This document shows, piece by piece, positions 54,833 to 63,553 of a stretch of 64,000 nucleotides of DNA (position 1 is its first letter; each line of letters opens with the position of its first letter). The stretch is from Clostridium tepidum. GTDB lineage: Bacteria > Bacillota > Clostridia > Clostridiales > Clostridiaceae. The translations under genes were made by a program, and so were the position numbers. The DNA lies in assembly GCF_002008345.1 (NCBI RefSeq), contig NZ_MRAE01000010.1:18853-82852 (forward strand), written 5' to 3'. The notes beneath the pieces are model-generated. The model saw only the letters and a program-made list of their open reading frames with translations. It did not search any database and had not been told where the DNA came from.

Positions 54833-57301
54833 ATTAAAGGAAACTTATTTAATGTTATTAATAAATACTTACCTGTAGGATCTGAAATAATAGTTAATGA
54901 AATCAATAGTGAACCTTTAATAATAAATGATCAATTAAATGAATGTGAATCAGAAAAAATAATTGTATTCTATAGATGGCAAGAGGAAAACTATATTATA
55001 TTATTAGAAAGATTCTGCAATCAATGGAGCATAATAGATAATATAAAGGGAAAGGGTTATGGTGTTTCTTATTTTAAAATAGCACCTATAACAGATAATG
55101 GTATAAATAATTTAATTGTAGGCTGGAGAAGGGGATCCATGTGGTCTGAATTAGATATACTTCAGTTTACCTCTTATGGATTTACAAGAGTTATAGAAGA
55201 AGGTATATATTATAGCAAAATTGAAGTGGAAAATATGAAAAATAAAAAAAATGTAAAGGATAAAAATGAAATAGCATTATGGTTACATGATACAAAGGAA
55301 GCATACAAAATTGAAATATACAGATGGAATTTAGGAAAATTAGTTAAAGCTGAAGATGTATATCCTTATTATTTTAAAAGGGTTATAGAGTTTTATAAGA
55401 AGAAAGTAAAAGAAGATGATAATTTTTCAGTGTATTGGTACTATTTGGTAGATGCTCAGATCAAAGGGAATAAGTATGAAGATGCATTAGAATCTATAAA
55501 TAGAGCTTTAAAGTTTACTAAACCATACCCTTCTAAAAAAGAATTATTAAAACTAAAAGACTATATATATTCAAAAATGAATTGTGAATATATAAATTTA
55601 TATCCTGCACCTATAAATACTGTTAATGGAGTTAAATGGGGGTATATAAATAAAAAAGGAGAGTTTGTAATTAAACCTATATATAATTTAGCTTTAGAAT
55701 TTCAATGTAATGGAATTGCAGTTGTAGAAAAAGATAATTTCTATGGAGTTGTAGATAAAAATGGTAATTATATAGCGAAGCTTAAATATGAATTTATAAG
55801 TGAATTTTCTCATAAGAGAGCTATTGTTATTGATAATGAGAATTTTAATATAATAAATGAAAAAGGGAAAAAATTAATTCCTAAATTTAAACATTATAAT
55901 TATATAGGAAATTTTAGAGAAGAAAGAGCTCAATATGGAATTATAGATTTTACTAAAGGATACATCTATGGATATTTAGATAAAGATGGAAAGGAAATTA
56001 TACCAGCACAATATGAGTATGTAAATGATTTTTATAAAGAAAAAGCTGTGGTTAGGATAAAAGAAAATGAATATGCTCTAATAAATATAGATGGAGAAAT
56101 ATTAAATAAATATGAATATGTTTTTGTAGGAAATATAAGAGACGGTCTGTTATCTTTTAAGGAAGATATTGTAGGAAAATATGGATTTATAGATGAAGAT
56201 GGAAATGTAGTTATAAAACCACAATTTTCCTATGCTTACGATTTTAACGAAGGAAGAGCTGTAGTAAATGTTTCTGGAAAGGGTATAAATAATTTTGGTG
56301 TAATAGATAAAAAAGGAAATTATATAATAACACCTAAATGCAATGATATAATTTTATTAGGGGATAATAGGATAGCTGTTGGAATAGCTATAGATAAGGC
56401 ATTGCCTTTTATAGGATCTAAATATGCCATTGCAGATATAGATGGAAATATATTAACAGATTTTATTTATTATGGGGTTTCAAGTTATAAAAATGGAGTA
56501 GCTTCTGTTTATGATAATAACAATACATTTTTCATTGATAAAGAGGGTAACAAAGTTGATAAATTGCCTGTAGTAGAAGGCAGCGGAACTTTAACTATAG
56601 AAAATGAATTAATAAAGGCTTATGTGGATTATAGAATTTCTTATTTTGATATGGAAGGGATTTTAATATGGAAGGAAAATTTATCTATAGCTCTAAATGA
56701 TAATTATACAATTATAGAAGAAAAACATAAACCTAATAAAGACTATTTAGTATATTATCCAAAAATTCAGGGAATAAAGGAGAAAGATTTAGAAGATAAA
56801 GTTAATAACAAACTTAAAACTTTATCACAAGTTAAGGTTATAGAAGAAAATGTTCAGTTAGAGTATAACTATTTGGGAGATTTTAAAATAGAATTTTTTG
56901 AAAAGAATTTATTAGTATTAGAACTTCAAGGATATAATTTACCTTTTGGAGCAGCTCATGGTATGCCAAGAAAAATATATGCAAAAATAAATTTAAATTC
57001 AGGAGATTTCTATGAATTGCAAGATTTATTTAAAGAGGGTAGTAATTATGAAATGGTGTTAAGTGATATAATAGGAAAACAAATAAAAAATAATCCGAAA
57101 TATTCTTATGTATTTTCTGATAATTATAATAGAATAAGAGAAAATCAACATTTTTATATATCAAAGGATGCATTATATATTTATTTTTATCCTTATGAAA
57201 TTGCACCTTATGCTGCAGGGTTTCCTACATTTAAAATACCTTATGAGGATATTATGGATATAATTAATGAGTCAGGTGAATTTTGGATGTCATTTAATTA
57301 A
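54830..57301 (+). CDS. WG-repeat protein with C-terminal DUF3298-like domain
   Basis: An 823-residue protein. The first 230 residues are not recognised (a TPR-like pair lies near 210-250). Residues about 260-580 hold eight or nine WG/YG repeats of the form GYINKKGEFVIKP, GYLDKDGKEIIPAQYEYV and GFIDEDGNVVIKPQF, often used for protein or ligand binding. The last 200 residues (PFGAAHGMPRKIYAKINLNS, YFYPYEIAPYAAGFPTFKIP) match the DUF3298-type extracellular domain, although no signal peptide is seen. The start TTG at 54830 is chosen for GAAAGGTG; the ATG at 54794 lies inside the hairpin. Confidence 0.75.
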   Translation: MIKGNLFNVINKYLPVGSEIIVNEINSEPLIINDQLNECESEKIIVFYRWQEENYIILLERFCNQWSIIDNIKGKGYGVSYFKIAPITDNGINNLIVGWRRGSMWSELDILQFTSYGFTRVIEEGIYYSKIEVENMKNKKNVKDKNEIALWLHDTKEAYKIEIYRWNLGKLVKAEDVYPYYFKRVIEFYKKKVKEDDNFSVYWYYLVDAQIKGNKYEDALESINRALKFTKPYPSKKELLKLKDYIYSKMNCEYINLYPAPINTVNGVKWGYINKKGEFVIKPIYNLALEFQCNGIAVVEKDNFYGVVDKNGNYIAKLKYEFISEFSHKRAIVIDNENFNIINEKGKKLIPKFKHYNYIGNFREERAQYGIIDFTKGYIYGYLDKDGKEIIPAQYEYVNDFYKEKAVVRIKENEYALINIDGEILNKYEYVFVGNIRDGLLSFKEDIVGKYGFIDEDGNVVIKPQFSYAYDFNEGRAVVNVSGKGINNFGVIDKKGNYIITPKCNDIILLGDNRIAVGIAIDKALPFIGSKYAIADIDGNILTDFIYYGVSSYKNGVASVYDNNNTFFIDKEGNKVDKLPVVEGSGTLTIENELIKAYVDYRISYFDMEGILIWKENLSIALNDNYTIIEEKHKPNKDYLVYYPKIQGIKEKDLEDKVNNKLKTLSQVKVIEENVQLEYNYLGDFKIEFFEKNLLVLELQGYNLPFGAAHGMPRKIYAKINLNSGDFYELQDLFKEGSNYEMVLSDIIGKQIKNNPKYSYVFSDNYNRIRENQHFYISKDALYIYFYPYEIAPYAAGFPTFKIPYEDIMDIINESGEFWMSFN

Positions 57302-57309
57302 AAATGATT

Positions 57310-57341
57310 AAAAGGCTATGAAAAATAATTCATAGCCTTTT
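57310..57341. terminator. Bidirectional hairpin terminator
   Basis: AAAAGGCTATGAA pairs perfectly with TTCATAGCCTTTT (13 bp, loop AAATAA), giving U-rich ends in both directions 9 nt after the WG-repeat stop codon. Confidence 0.85.
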
Positions 57342-57578
57342 AATAGTTTATAAAAATGGATATTTAAATTTTTTATTCGTATGTTTTTTCATTTTTATTT
57401 TTATAAAATATTAGCATTAAAATAGATAATTTTTATATGAATGCTGGGATTGTTGTGGAAAAAACCTTGAAAATGTAGTAAAATTTACCATGTAAATAGT
57501 AAGCTTTGTTGTAAATTAAAAAAATAAATTCTAATTATCTTAATCTTATACAGACTAAAAGTATAGGGGGGGACATTT

Positions 57579-58295
57579 ATGTTTAAAGTGGGAATTTGTG
57601 ATGACGAGCCTGTTATCTGTGGAGATATTGAAAAGATTTTATTAAATTATCAAAAATACAATTTAAAAGAAATAGAAATTGAAGTGTTTTATTCAGGAGA
57701 AGAATTATGTACATATATGGAAAAAGGACATTTTTTTGATTTGATATTTTTAGATATAGAAATGAAAGAGATTAATGGTATTGAAGTAGGTAGAAAAATA
57801 AGAGAAGAAATGGATGATTATCTTACTAAAATTGTTTATATTTCAGGAAAGGACAGTTATGATAGGCAATTATTTGATGTACAACCTATGCATTTTTTAT
57901 CTAAGCCAATTAGTGAAGAAAAAGTTATTGCAGATTTAAATTTAGCAATAAAATTATCAGAAAAACAAAAATTAGTATTTAGTTATAAGAAGGGATATGA
58001 AGTATTAAGAATACCTATTAAAAATATTATTTATTTTGAGAGTTTAAATAGAAAAATAAAAATTGTTACAACAAGAGGGGAAGATATATTTTATGGAACT
58101 ATAGATGAAATATTTAATAAGGTTGCCAAATATCAATTTATTCGCATACACAGATCATATATTATAAATTATATTCATGTAATAAGATTTAAGTATGAAG
58201 AAGTTATTATGTCTAGTTCCTCCTGTCTTCCTATAGGACAATCAAGAAGAAGCGAAGTAAGAAAACTTCAGCTTGCTTTTGAAAATGAGGATTAA
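57579..58295 (+). CDS. agrA: AgrA-like LytTR-family response regulator
   Basis: A 238-residue regulator. The receiver (1-120) has VGICDDEP, Asp59 in LIFLDIEM and the lysine in FLSKPIS. The LytTR DNA-binding domain (about 140-235) has NIIYFESLNRKIKIVT and FIRIHRSYIINYIHVI. It is the response regulator of the Agr quorum-sensing system that follows and would bind spaced direct repeats upstream of agrD. GGGGGG lies before the ATG. It ends 3 nt before the agrC start. Confidence 0.9.
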   Translation: MFKVGICDDEPVICGDIEKILLNYQKYNLKEIEIEVFYSGEELCTYMEKGHFFDLIFLDIEMKEINGIEVGRKIREEMDDYLTKIVYISGKDSYDRQLFDVQPMHFLSKPISEEKVIADLNLAIKLSEKQKLVFSYKKGYEVLRIPIKNIIYFESLNRKIKIVTTRGEDIFYGTIDEIFNKVAKYQFIRIHRSYIINYIHVIRFKYEEVIMSSSSCLPIGQSRRSEVRKLQLAFENED

Positions 58296-58298
58296 ATT

Positions 58299-59579
58299 AT
58301 GAATATTAGTGTGTATGACATTTTATATATAATAACTAATATTTTTGGAACATATATTACTTTTAAATTTATGATGGTGTTTTTTTCTAGGGAGGATGTA
58401 AATAAAAAAGTAGAATTGTGTTCTTATATATTATATTTTTTTGTTATTTCATTGGTATATTTATTTATAAAAGTTCCAGTAATTATGATGGCTTGTAATA
58501 TTTTATTTTTTTTCATAATATCTTTGAATTATAAATCTGATATAAAAAAAAGAATTTTTGCTATTATGTTCATATATTTAATTTTTATGTGTATTGAAGT
58601 TATTGTGATTAAGTTACTTTCCGGTTTGCAGTTTGATATATTTGCAGAAAATAAATATTACTCTGCTTATGGCTTAATCGTATTAAAATTGGCTACATAT
58701 ATTGTGGTTTTAATTTTAAATAAATATAAAAATTCTAAGCAAGGTGAGCAAGTGCCTATTTCTTATTGGGTTTGCATTACATTTATTCCAATGGCATCTA
58801 TGTATATTATATTATTGCTTTTTCATTTAAATATTGTAAATGGAGCTTTTATGATTTTAGGCGTTATATTTATACTATTAATTAATTTTTCTACATTTTA
58901 CTTATATGAAGTAATTTCATTAAATTGTGCAAAACAAGCAGAAAAGAGATGGATTATTCAGCAAAATAAGTATTATAAGAAACAGTTTAATTTGATGAAA
59001 TCCTCTATGAAAGCAACGAAAGCTATAAAACATGATTTAAAGAATCATTTGTTGACAGTTTATTCTTTGTTAGAAAAAGAAAAAAGTGAAGAAGCGCTAA
59101 AGCATATATCAGATATTATAGAAGTATGCAATAGACAAAAGGAATATGTATACTCAGGTAATACTGTTATTGATAGTGCCTTTAATTTTAAATTACAAGA
59201 AGCAAAGCAGAAAAACATAAAGATAAATTTAAATTTAAATATACCTGAAAATATAAAAATTCCATCCTTTGATGTATCAATTATTTTGGGAAATTTATTA
59301 GATAATGCAATTTGTGCAGTGGATAAATTAGAGAGTAATAGATATATTAATTTAAAAATGAAATTTACTAAAGGAAGATTAATACTGAAAATTGAAAATC
59401 CATTTAATGGACAAATATTAATGAATAATAATAAAATTATTACTACAAAAAAAGATAGAAGCAATCATAGTATAGGAATTGAAAGTGTTAAATTTATTTT
59501 AAAAAAATATAATGGATTTATGGATATAAAACATGATAATAATATATTTTCAGTGATTTTATTACTTTATATTAATTGA
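58299..59579 (+). CDS. agrC: AgrC-like sensor histidine kinase (GHKL type)
   Basis: A 426-residue kinase. The N-terminal 205 residues form about six transmembrane helices, the peptide-sensing module. The phospho-acceptor region is KAIKHDLKNHLLTVYSLLEK (His245), and the GHKL ATPase domain has ILGNLLDNAICAVDK (N box) and RSNHSIGIESVKFILKKYNG. This architecture is that of AgrC and related peptide-pheromone receptors. The cognate peptide is presumably the product of agrD downstream. Confidence 0.88.
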   Translation: MNISVYDILYIITNIFGTYITFKFMMVFFSREDVNKKVELCSYILYFFVISLVYLFIKVPVIMMACNILFFFIISLNYKSDIKKRIFAIMFIYLIFMCIEVIVIKLLSGLQFDIFAENKYYSAYGLIVLKLATYIVVLILNKYKNSKQGEQVPISYWVCITFIPMASMYIILLLFHLNIVNGAFMILGVIFILLINFSTFYLYEVISLNCAKQAEKRWIIQQNKYYKKQFNLMKSSMKATKAIKHDLKNHLLTVYSLLEKEKSEEALKHISDIIEVCNRQKEYVYSGNTVIDSAFNFKLQEAKQKNIKINLNLNIPENIKIPSFDVSIILGNLLDNAICAVDKLESNRYINLKMKFTKGRLILKIENPFNGQILMNNNKIITTKKDRSNHSIGIESVKFILKKYNGFMDIKHDNNIFSVILLLYIN

Positions 59580-59746
59580 TAAAATTACATAATTCATTTT
59601 TTAATATAATTATAATATATTAAAAAACAATATAGTGTATGTAGATTAGGAATAGTTTAGTTTGTTACATTAAAGGATAGCATCAAAATTATGAAAAATT
59701 TGTTGCTATTTTTGTGTTTGAAATATAAATTAAATACAAATCTTAC

Positions 59747-59820
59747 TTCACTGCAAAAGCGTATATAGTTCGTTGCAAAAGTCTGCACAAAGAAATAAAA
59801 ATGATTTAATATAAGTATAG
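59747..59820 (+). promoter_or_regulatory. Putative AgrA binding repeats and agrDB promoter
   Basis: TTCACTGCAAAAG (59747-59759) and TTCGTTGCAAAAG (59769-59781) are direct repeats 22 bp apart, about two helical turns, as expected for LytTR-family dimers. A -10-like TATAAG/TATAGAAT follows near 59811-59822 without a good -35, consistent with an activator-dependent promoter. The agrD start codon is about 35 nt further. Confidence 0.5.
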
Positions 59821-59853
59821 AATAATTCTAAGTGAAATGGGGAGTGAGTAAAA

Positions 59854-59997
59854 ATGAAAAATTTTAAAACAAAAATAGGTAAAATTTTAGCAACTTTAGC
59901 ACTTATGATTACAGCTTACAATGTGAATGCAGCGTGCATATTCCTTGTTCACCAACCTAAAATGCCAAAAGGATCAGAAAAACTGAGAAAATTCTAA
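59854..59997 (+). CDS. agrD: AgrD autoinducing peptide precursor
   Basis: A 47-residue precursor. The N-terminal amphipathic leader is MKNFKTKIGKILATLALMIT, the core region AYNVNAACIFLV and the charged recognition tail HQPKMPKGSEKLRKF. AgrD peptides carry a cysteine followed by four residues that closes a thiolactone; here Cys28-Ile-Phe-Leu-Val is the likely ring, with VNAA or a shorter part as exocyclic tail. GGGGAG precedes the ATG. The TAA stop overlaps the agrB ATG (TAATG), so the two are translationally coupled. Confidence 0.9.
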   Translation: MKNFKTKIGKILATLALMITAYNVNAACIFLVHQPKMPKGSEKLRKF

Positions 59998-60581
59998 TGG
60001 TACTTTCTATATCAGAAAAAATCGCAGATAAGCTCATTGATAGCAATATCATTGAGAGCGAGGATAAAGATTTATATACATATGGATTTTATCAAGGATT
60101 TTTAATAATTTTTAATATCCTTACTGCCATAGTTATAGGTCTTTTATTTAAAATGGTGTGGGAAAGCTTAGTCTTTTTGATGGCATATATCCCCCTAAGA
60201 TCTTATGCTGGGGGATATCACGCCAAAACACCTTTAAGATGTTATATGTTTTCTTTAATTATTATAATAATGGTTCTTTTGGGAATAAAGTTTATACATT
60301 GGAATAGTATTATTTGTATTATTGTAACCTTTTGTGCTGGAAGTATAATATTTGCTCTTCAACCAGTGGAAGATGAAAATAAACCCCTAGACAATAAGGA
60401 AAAAATTGTTTATAAAAAAATAACACAATCTATATTAATTGTTTTAATTGGAATAGGATTAGTATTTTGGTGTTTTGATAATAAACAAATATCAATTACC
60501 ATAATAATGGCATTATTTGTAACAGCCTTTATGCTTATACTCGGAAAAATAAAAAATACAATTAAAGCAAATAACTTATAG
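59997..60581 (+). CDS. agrB: AgrB-family accessory gene regulator peptidase
   Basis: A 194-residue membrane endopeptidase that cleaves AgrD and forms the thiolactone. Catalytic His75 and Cys82 lie in PLRSYAGGYHAKTPLRCYMF. About five or six transmembrane helices are predicted. It overlaps the agrD stop by one base. It is downstream of agrD here, the reverse of the Staphylococcus order. Confidence 0.93.
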   Translation: MVLSISEKIADKLIDSNIIESEDKDLYTYGFYQGFLIIFNILTAIVIGLLFKMVWESLVFLMAYIPLRSYAGGYHAKTPLRCYMFSLIIIIMVLLGIKFIHWNSIICIIVTFCAGSIIFALQPVEDENKPLDNKEKIVYKKITQSILIVLIGIGLVFWCFDNKQISITIIMALFVTAFMLILGKIKNTIKANNL

Positions 60582-60747
60582 AAATTAAATTGCTTAATAT
60601 CTTATTTAAAATATAATTTTATCAATAAACCTAATAATAAATTAGAAAAATTGAAGTGATGATAAAGTTATATTGAAAAGTAATGATTATAGCATTTTAA
60701 TAAATAAGAAAATATAGATTAATATAAACAGTTTAGGGAGGTTGACT

Positions 60748-61656
60748 ATGTTAATAAGAAAATTAGTAAGTTTTTTATTGATTGGGACAGTTGGAGTTTT
60801 AATTAGCTCATGTTCTATAAATGTAAGTATAAATAATTTAAAAAATGGGTTATACAAAGATACGTTGGCAGCTCCTATTGTTCATGATATTTATAACTAT
60901 AAAGGAAAACCAAATGTGGAGGTATTATCTATTTTTAATTCTATTGGTGATATTAGAATCAGCAAATCGTATACTAATAATTTAAAGGTTAAAATAAAAA
61001 TGGTACAAACTAAACCTATAAAAGATATAGAAAAAAAGATAAAAAACATTTATATTAAACCTAAAATTACAGATGATGTGATTTTTTATGAGCCTTTATA
61101 TGCAAAAAATACAACTCGTAATTATTGGGAATGGATTAAATCTAATTTAAATGCAAATGGAATACAAGTGAATTTTGATATACAAATACCAGATACAATT
61201 AAAGAAGTTCGTGTTTATAGTGAATTAGGAAATATTGTATTACAAAATATTTCAACAAAAATTCATGCTCAGACTAATATTGGTAGCATTATTGGATCAA
61301 ACATAAATCCTTTAGATAGTGCAGTGTTTAAAGTAAATGTACCTTCACATGGAGAAACTGCATTAGATCTTACATTATCTAGTATTGATAATGTAAATTC
61401 TATAATAGCAGGTATGACATCAGGCAATGCTGTTTTAAATTTACCATCAGAATCAAGATACAGTTATAAACAAATAAAACCTGAAAAAATACCCGTTACA
61501 TATCCTTATGATATGTATTCAAAAGAGCAATTTGAATATTGTAGAAAGCATAGCTTAGCAACATTTAAACCAATAAAAATTAAACAAGGAAATACAATTA
61601 TAAATACAGTTACAAGTGAAGAAAATTTACGTAAAGTTTTAATTGAAGAACAATAA
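60748..61656 (+). CDS. DUF4097-like lipoprotein
   Basis: A 302-residue exported protein. The signal peptide ends in a lipobox (TVGVLISSC, Cys22). The rest is rich in short beta strands typical of DUF4097-type right-handed beta-helix proteins (IFNSIGDIRIS, VRVYSELGNIVLQNIS, TNIGSIIGSNI). The ATG at 60748 has GGGAGG upstream; the TTG two codons earlier is inside the spacer. It follows agrB by about 165 nt and may be an Agr-regulated output, but that is inference. Confidence 0.65.
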   Translation: MLIRKLVSFLLIGTVGVLISSCSINVSINNLKNGLYKDTLAAPIVHDIYNYKGKPNVEVLSIFNSIGDIRISKSYTNNLKVKIKMVQTKPIKDIEKKIKNIYIKPKITDDVIFYEPLYAKNTTRNYWEWIKSNLNANGIQVNFDIQIPDTIKEVRVYSELGNIVLQNISTKIHAQTNIGSIIGSNINPLDSAVFKVNVPSHGETALDLTLSSIDNVNSIIAGMTSGNAVLNLPSESRYSYKQIKPEKIPVTYPYDMYSKEQFEYCRKHSLATFKPIKIKQGNTIINTVTSEENLRKVLIEEQ

Positions 61657-61680
61657 TATTTATTCATAAAATTAATATTG

Positions 61681-61742
61681 AAAAGGAGGGAAGAATAATA
61701 TAAAGAATTTATATTAATTTAGTTGCTGCATTAATATAAATT
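61681..61742 (+). other. Strong Shine-Dalgarno followed by a perfect hairpin, no ORF
   Basis: AAAAGGAGGG (61681-61690) precedes AATTTATATTAAT (61706-61718), which pairs perfectly with ATTAATATAAATT (61730-61742) across an 11-nt loop. No start codon with a meaningful ORF follows; ATT AAA AAA TTT AGA reads only 11 codons. The rest of the 700-nt gap up to 62246 is AT-rich and empty. Confidence 0.5.
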
Positions 61743-62245
61743 ATAGGAAAGACTATTAAAAAATTTAGAATTTCAAAAAAGAGAACTTAATTTTACAAAT
61801 CTTAATTTGATGTTTGGATAAATGTTTATTGAGTTTTTGTTGCATGTCTAATAATTAAGCTTAATATAATAAAGCAAAATTAATAAGAAGTATTATAAAT
61901 AATAAGGCAAATATCATCAGTATATTCTTAGTAAATTTGTTTAAATTTAATTTATAAAGTTTTAAAAAAGCTATTTGAATTGTTATTCTTATAGCTTTTT
62001 TGTTATATAAAAATAAGTTTATAATTGAATTATAAACTGAGCTTGACTTTATAAAAAGATTGATATGAAAATAAAACTATATTGGTACTATATAAAGGAA
62101 AGAAAAATATGTATTATTTTTTATTAAAAATAGAGTTATGGTGTGAAATGAAGGTTAATACAACCTATGTTAAAGTAGTAATATAAATATTAAAATTATG
62201 CAAAATCTATTAAAGTAAATTATGATTTAAGTTAATAACATAAAA

Positions 62246-62340
62246 GGGGGCAGCGTCAGAACATTACATTAATATATTGATTTATAAACTTAAAGTTAAC
62301 ACAATATATTGTAATATTTGTTCTTACTGCTACAACCCCC
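62246..62340. repeat. Palindromic repeat, family copy 2, possible terminator
   Basis: A 95-bp imperfect palindrome with GGGGGCAGCG at one end and CCCCC at the other; ATTACATTAATATATTG pairs with CAATATATTGTAAT. It is the reverse-complement relative of 6574-6666 and shares the central AAACTTAAAGTTAA. Read on the minus strand it follows the aminotransferase stop by about 30 nt and ends CCCCCTTTTA, so it may terminate that transcript. Confidence 0.78.
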
Positions 62341-62368
62341 GTACTGTATTTATATAAATTTTTATTTT

Positions 62369-63553
62369 TTATTTATATTCTTTTGCAAGTTTTTCGAAAG
62401 CTGGCATAGAATTTTTTATTTGTTCAGTTGTAACACAATAAGAAATTCTTACATAGCCTGGAGTTCCAAAATCATCAGCAGGAACTAATAGTAATTCATG
62501 TTTTTTAGCTTTTTCATAGAAAGCATAAGCATCTGGTTCTAGTGCTTTAACGAATAAATAAAATGCACCATCTGGTTTTACACATTGGTAACCTAATTCA
62601 GTTAGTCCATTGTATAATAAATCTCTATTTTTCTTATAAACTGAAATATCAGAAGTTTGTCCAATACATTTAGCAACTACTCTTTGGAATAAACTTGGAG
62701 CACATACATATCCTAATGATCTACCTGCTCCACATACTGCAGCATATACATTTTGCCAATCTTCCATTTCATTAGATACAACTATATATCCTATTCTTTC
62801 TCCTGGCAATGAAAGAGATTTACTAAATGAATAGCAAACAAGCGTGTTATTGTAATATTTTGTTAAATAAGGAACTTCAATATCATCATAAACTAATTCT
62901 CTATAAGGCTCGTCTGAAATTAAATATATTGGATGACCATATTCATCTGATTTTTCTTTAAGTACTTTGCAAAGAGCCTTAATATTTTCTTCAGATAGAA
63001 TAACTCCAGAAGGATTGTTAGGAGAATTAACAATAACAGCTTTAGTATTAGGTGTTATTGATTCAGTTAATTTATCTATATCAATTTGGAAATTTTCTTC
63101 ATTGGAATTAACTACAACAGGCTTTCCACCAGCATTTTGGATAAATACACGGTATTCAGGAAAGAATGGAGTAAATACAATAAATTCATCTCCTGGAACA
63201 GATAATGCTTTTAGACATATACTAAGTGAAGCAGCTGCTCCAACTGTCATATATATATTATCAGGACTTAAGTTAGTAGAATATTTATTATTAATATAAT
63301 CTGAAATTGTTTTTCTAACGTTAAGATCTCCTTGAGCAGATGTGTATCCATGCAAACGTATAGAATCCTCTGTTTCTAATAGTTCTTTAATAGCTTCATT
63401 TACACAATCTGGTGCAGGAATACTAGGATTGCCTAAACTGAAATCGTATACGTTTTCTGCTCCTATTTCTTTTTTTCTAGCTGTTCCATATTCAAAGATG
63501 TCACGTATTACAGAGCGTTTTTTTCCAAGATTAAGCATTTCATTTGAAATCAT
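62369..63553 (-). CDS. PLP-dependent aminotransferase, class I/II
   Basis: A 394-residue fold-type I aminotransferase. Substrate/cofactor motifs are DFSLGNPSIPAP, the conserved VNSPNNPSG, LISDEPYRELVY (Asp and Tyr contacting PLP), the Schiff-base lysine in CYSFSKSLSLPGERIGY, and GYVRISYC near the C-terminus (substrate carboxylate Arg). It is of the aspartate/aromatic aminotransferase group; the amino donor cannot be told. AGGGGG lies before the ATG. It appears monocistronic. Confidence 0.9.
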   Translation of the reverse strand: MISNEMLNLGKKRSVIRDIFEYGTARKKEIGAENVYDFSLGNPSIPAPDCVNEAIKELLETEDSIRLHGYTSAQGDLNVRKTISDYINNKYSTNLSPDNIYMTVGAAASLSICLKALSVPGDEFIVFTPFFPEYRVFIQNAGGKPVVVNSNEENFQIDIDKLTESITPNTKAVIVNSPNNPSGVILSEENIKALCKVLKEKSDEYGHPIYLISDEPYRELVYDDIEVPYLTKYYNNTLVCYSFSKSLSLPGERIGYIVVSNEMEDWQNVYAAVCGAGRSLGYVCAPSLFQRVVAKCIGQTSDISVYKKNRDLLYNGLTELGYQCVKPDGAFYLFVKALEPDAYAFYEKAKKHELLLVPADDFGTPGYVRISYCVTTEQIKNSMPAFEKLAKEYK

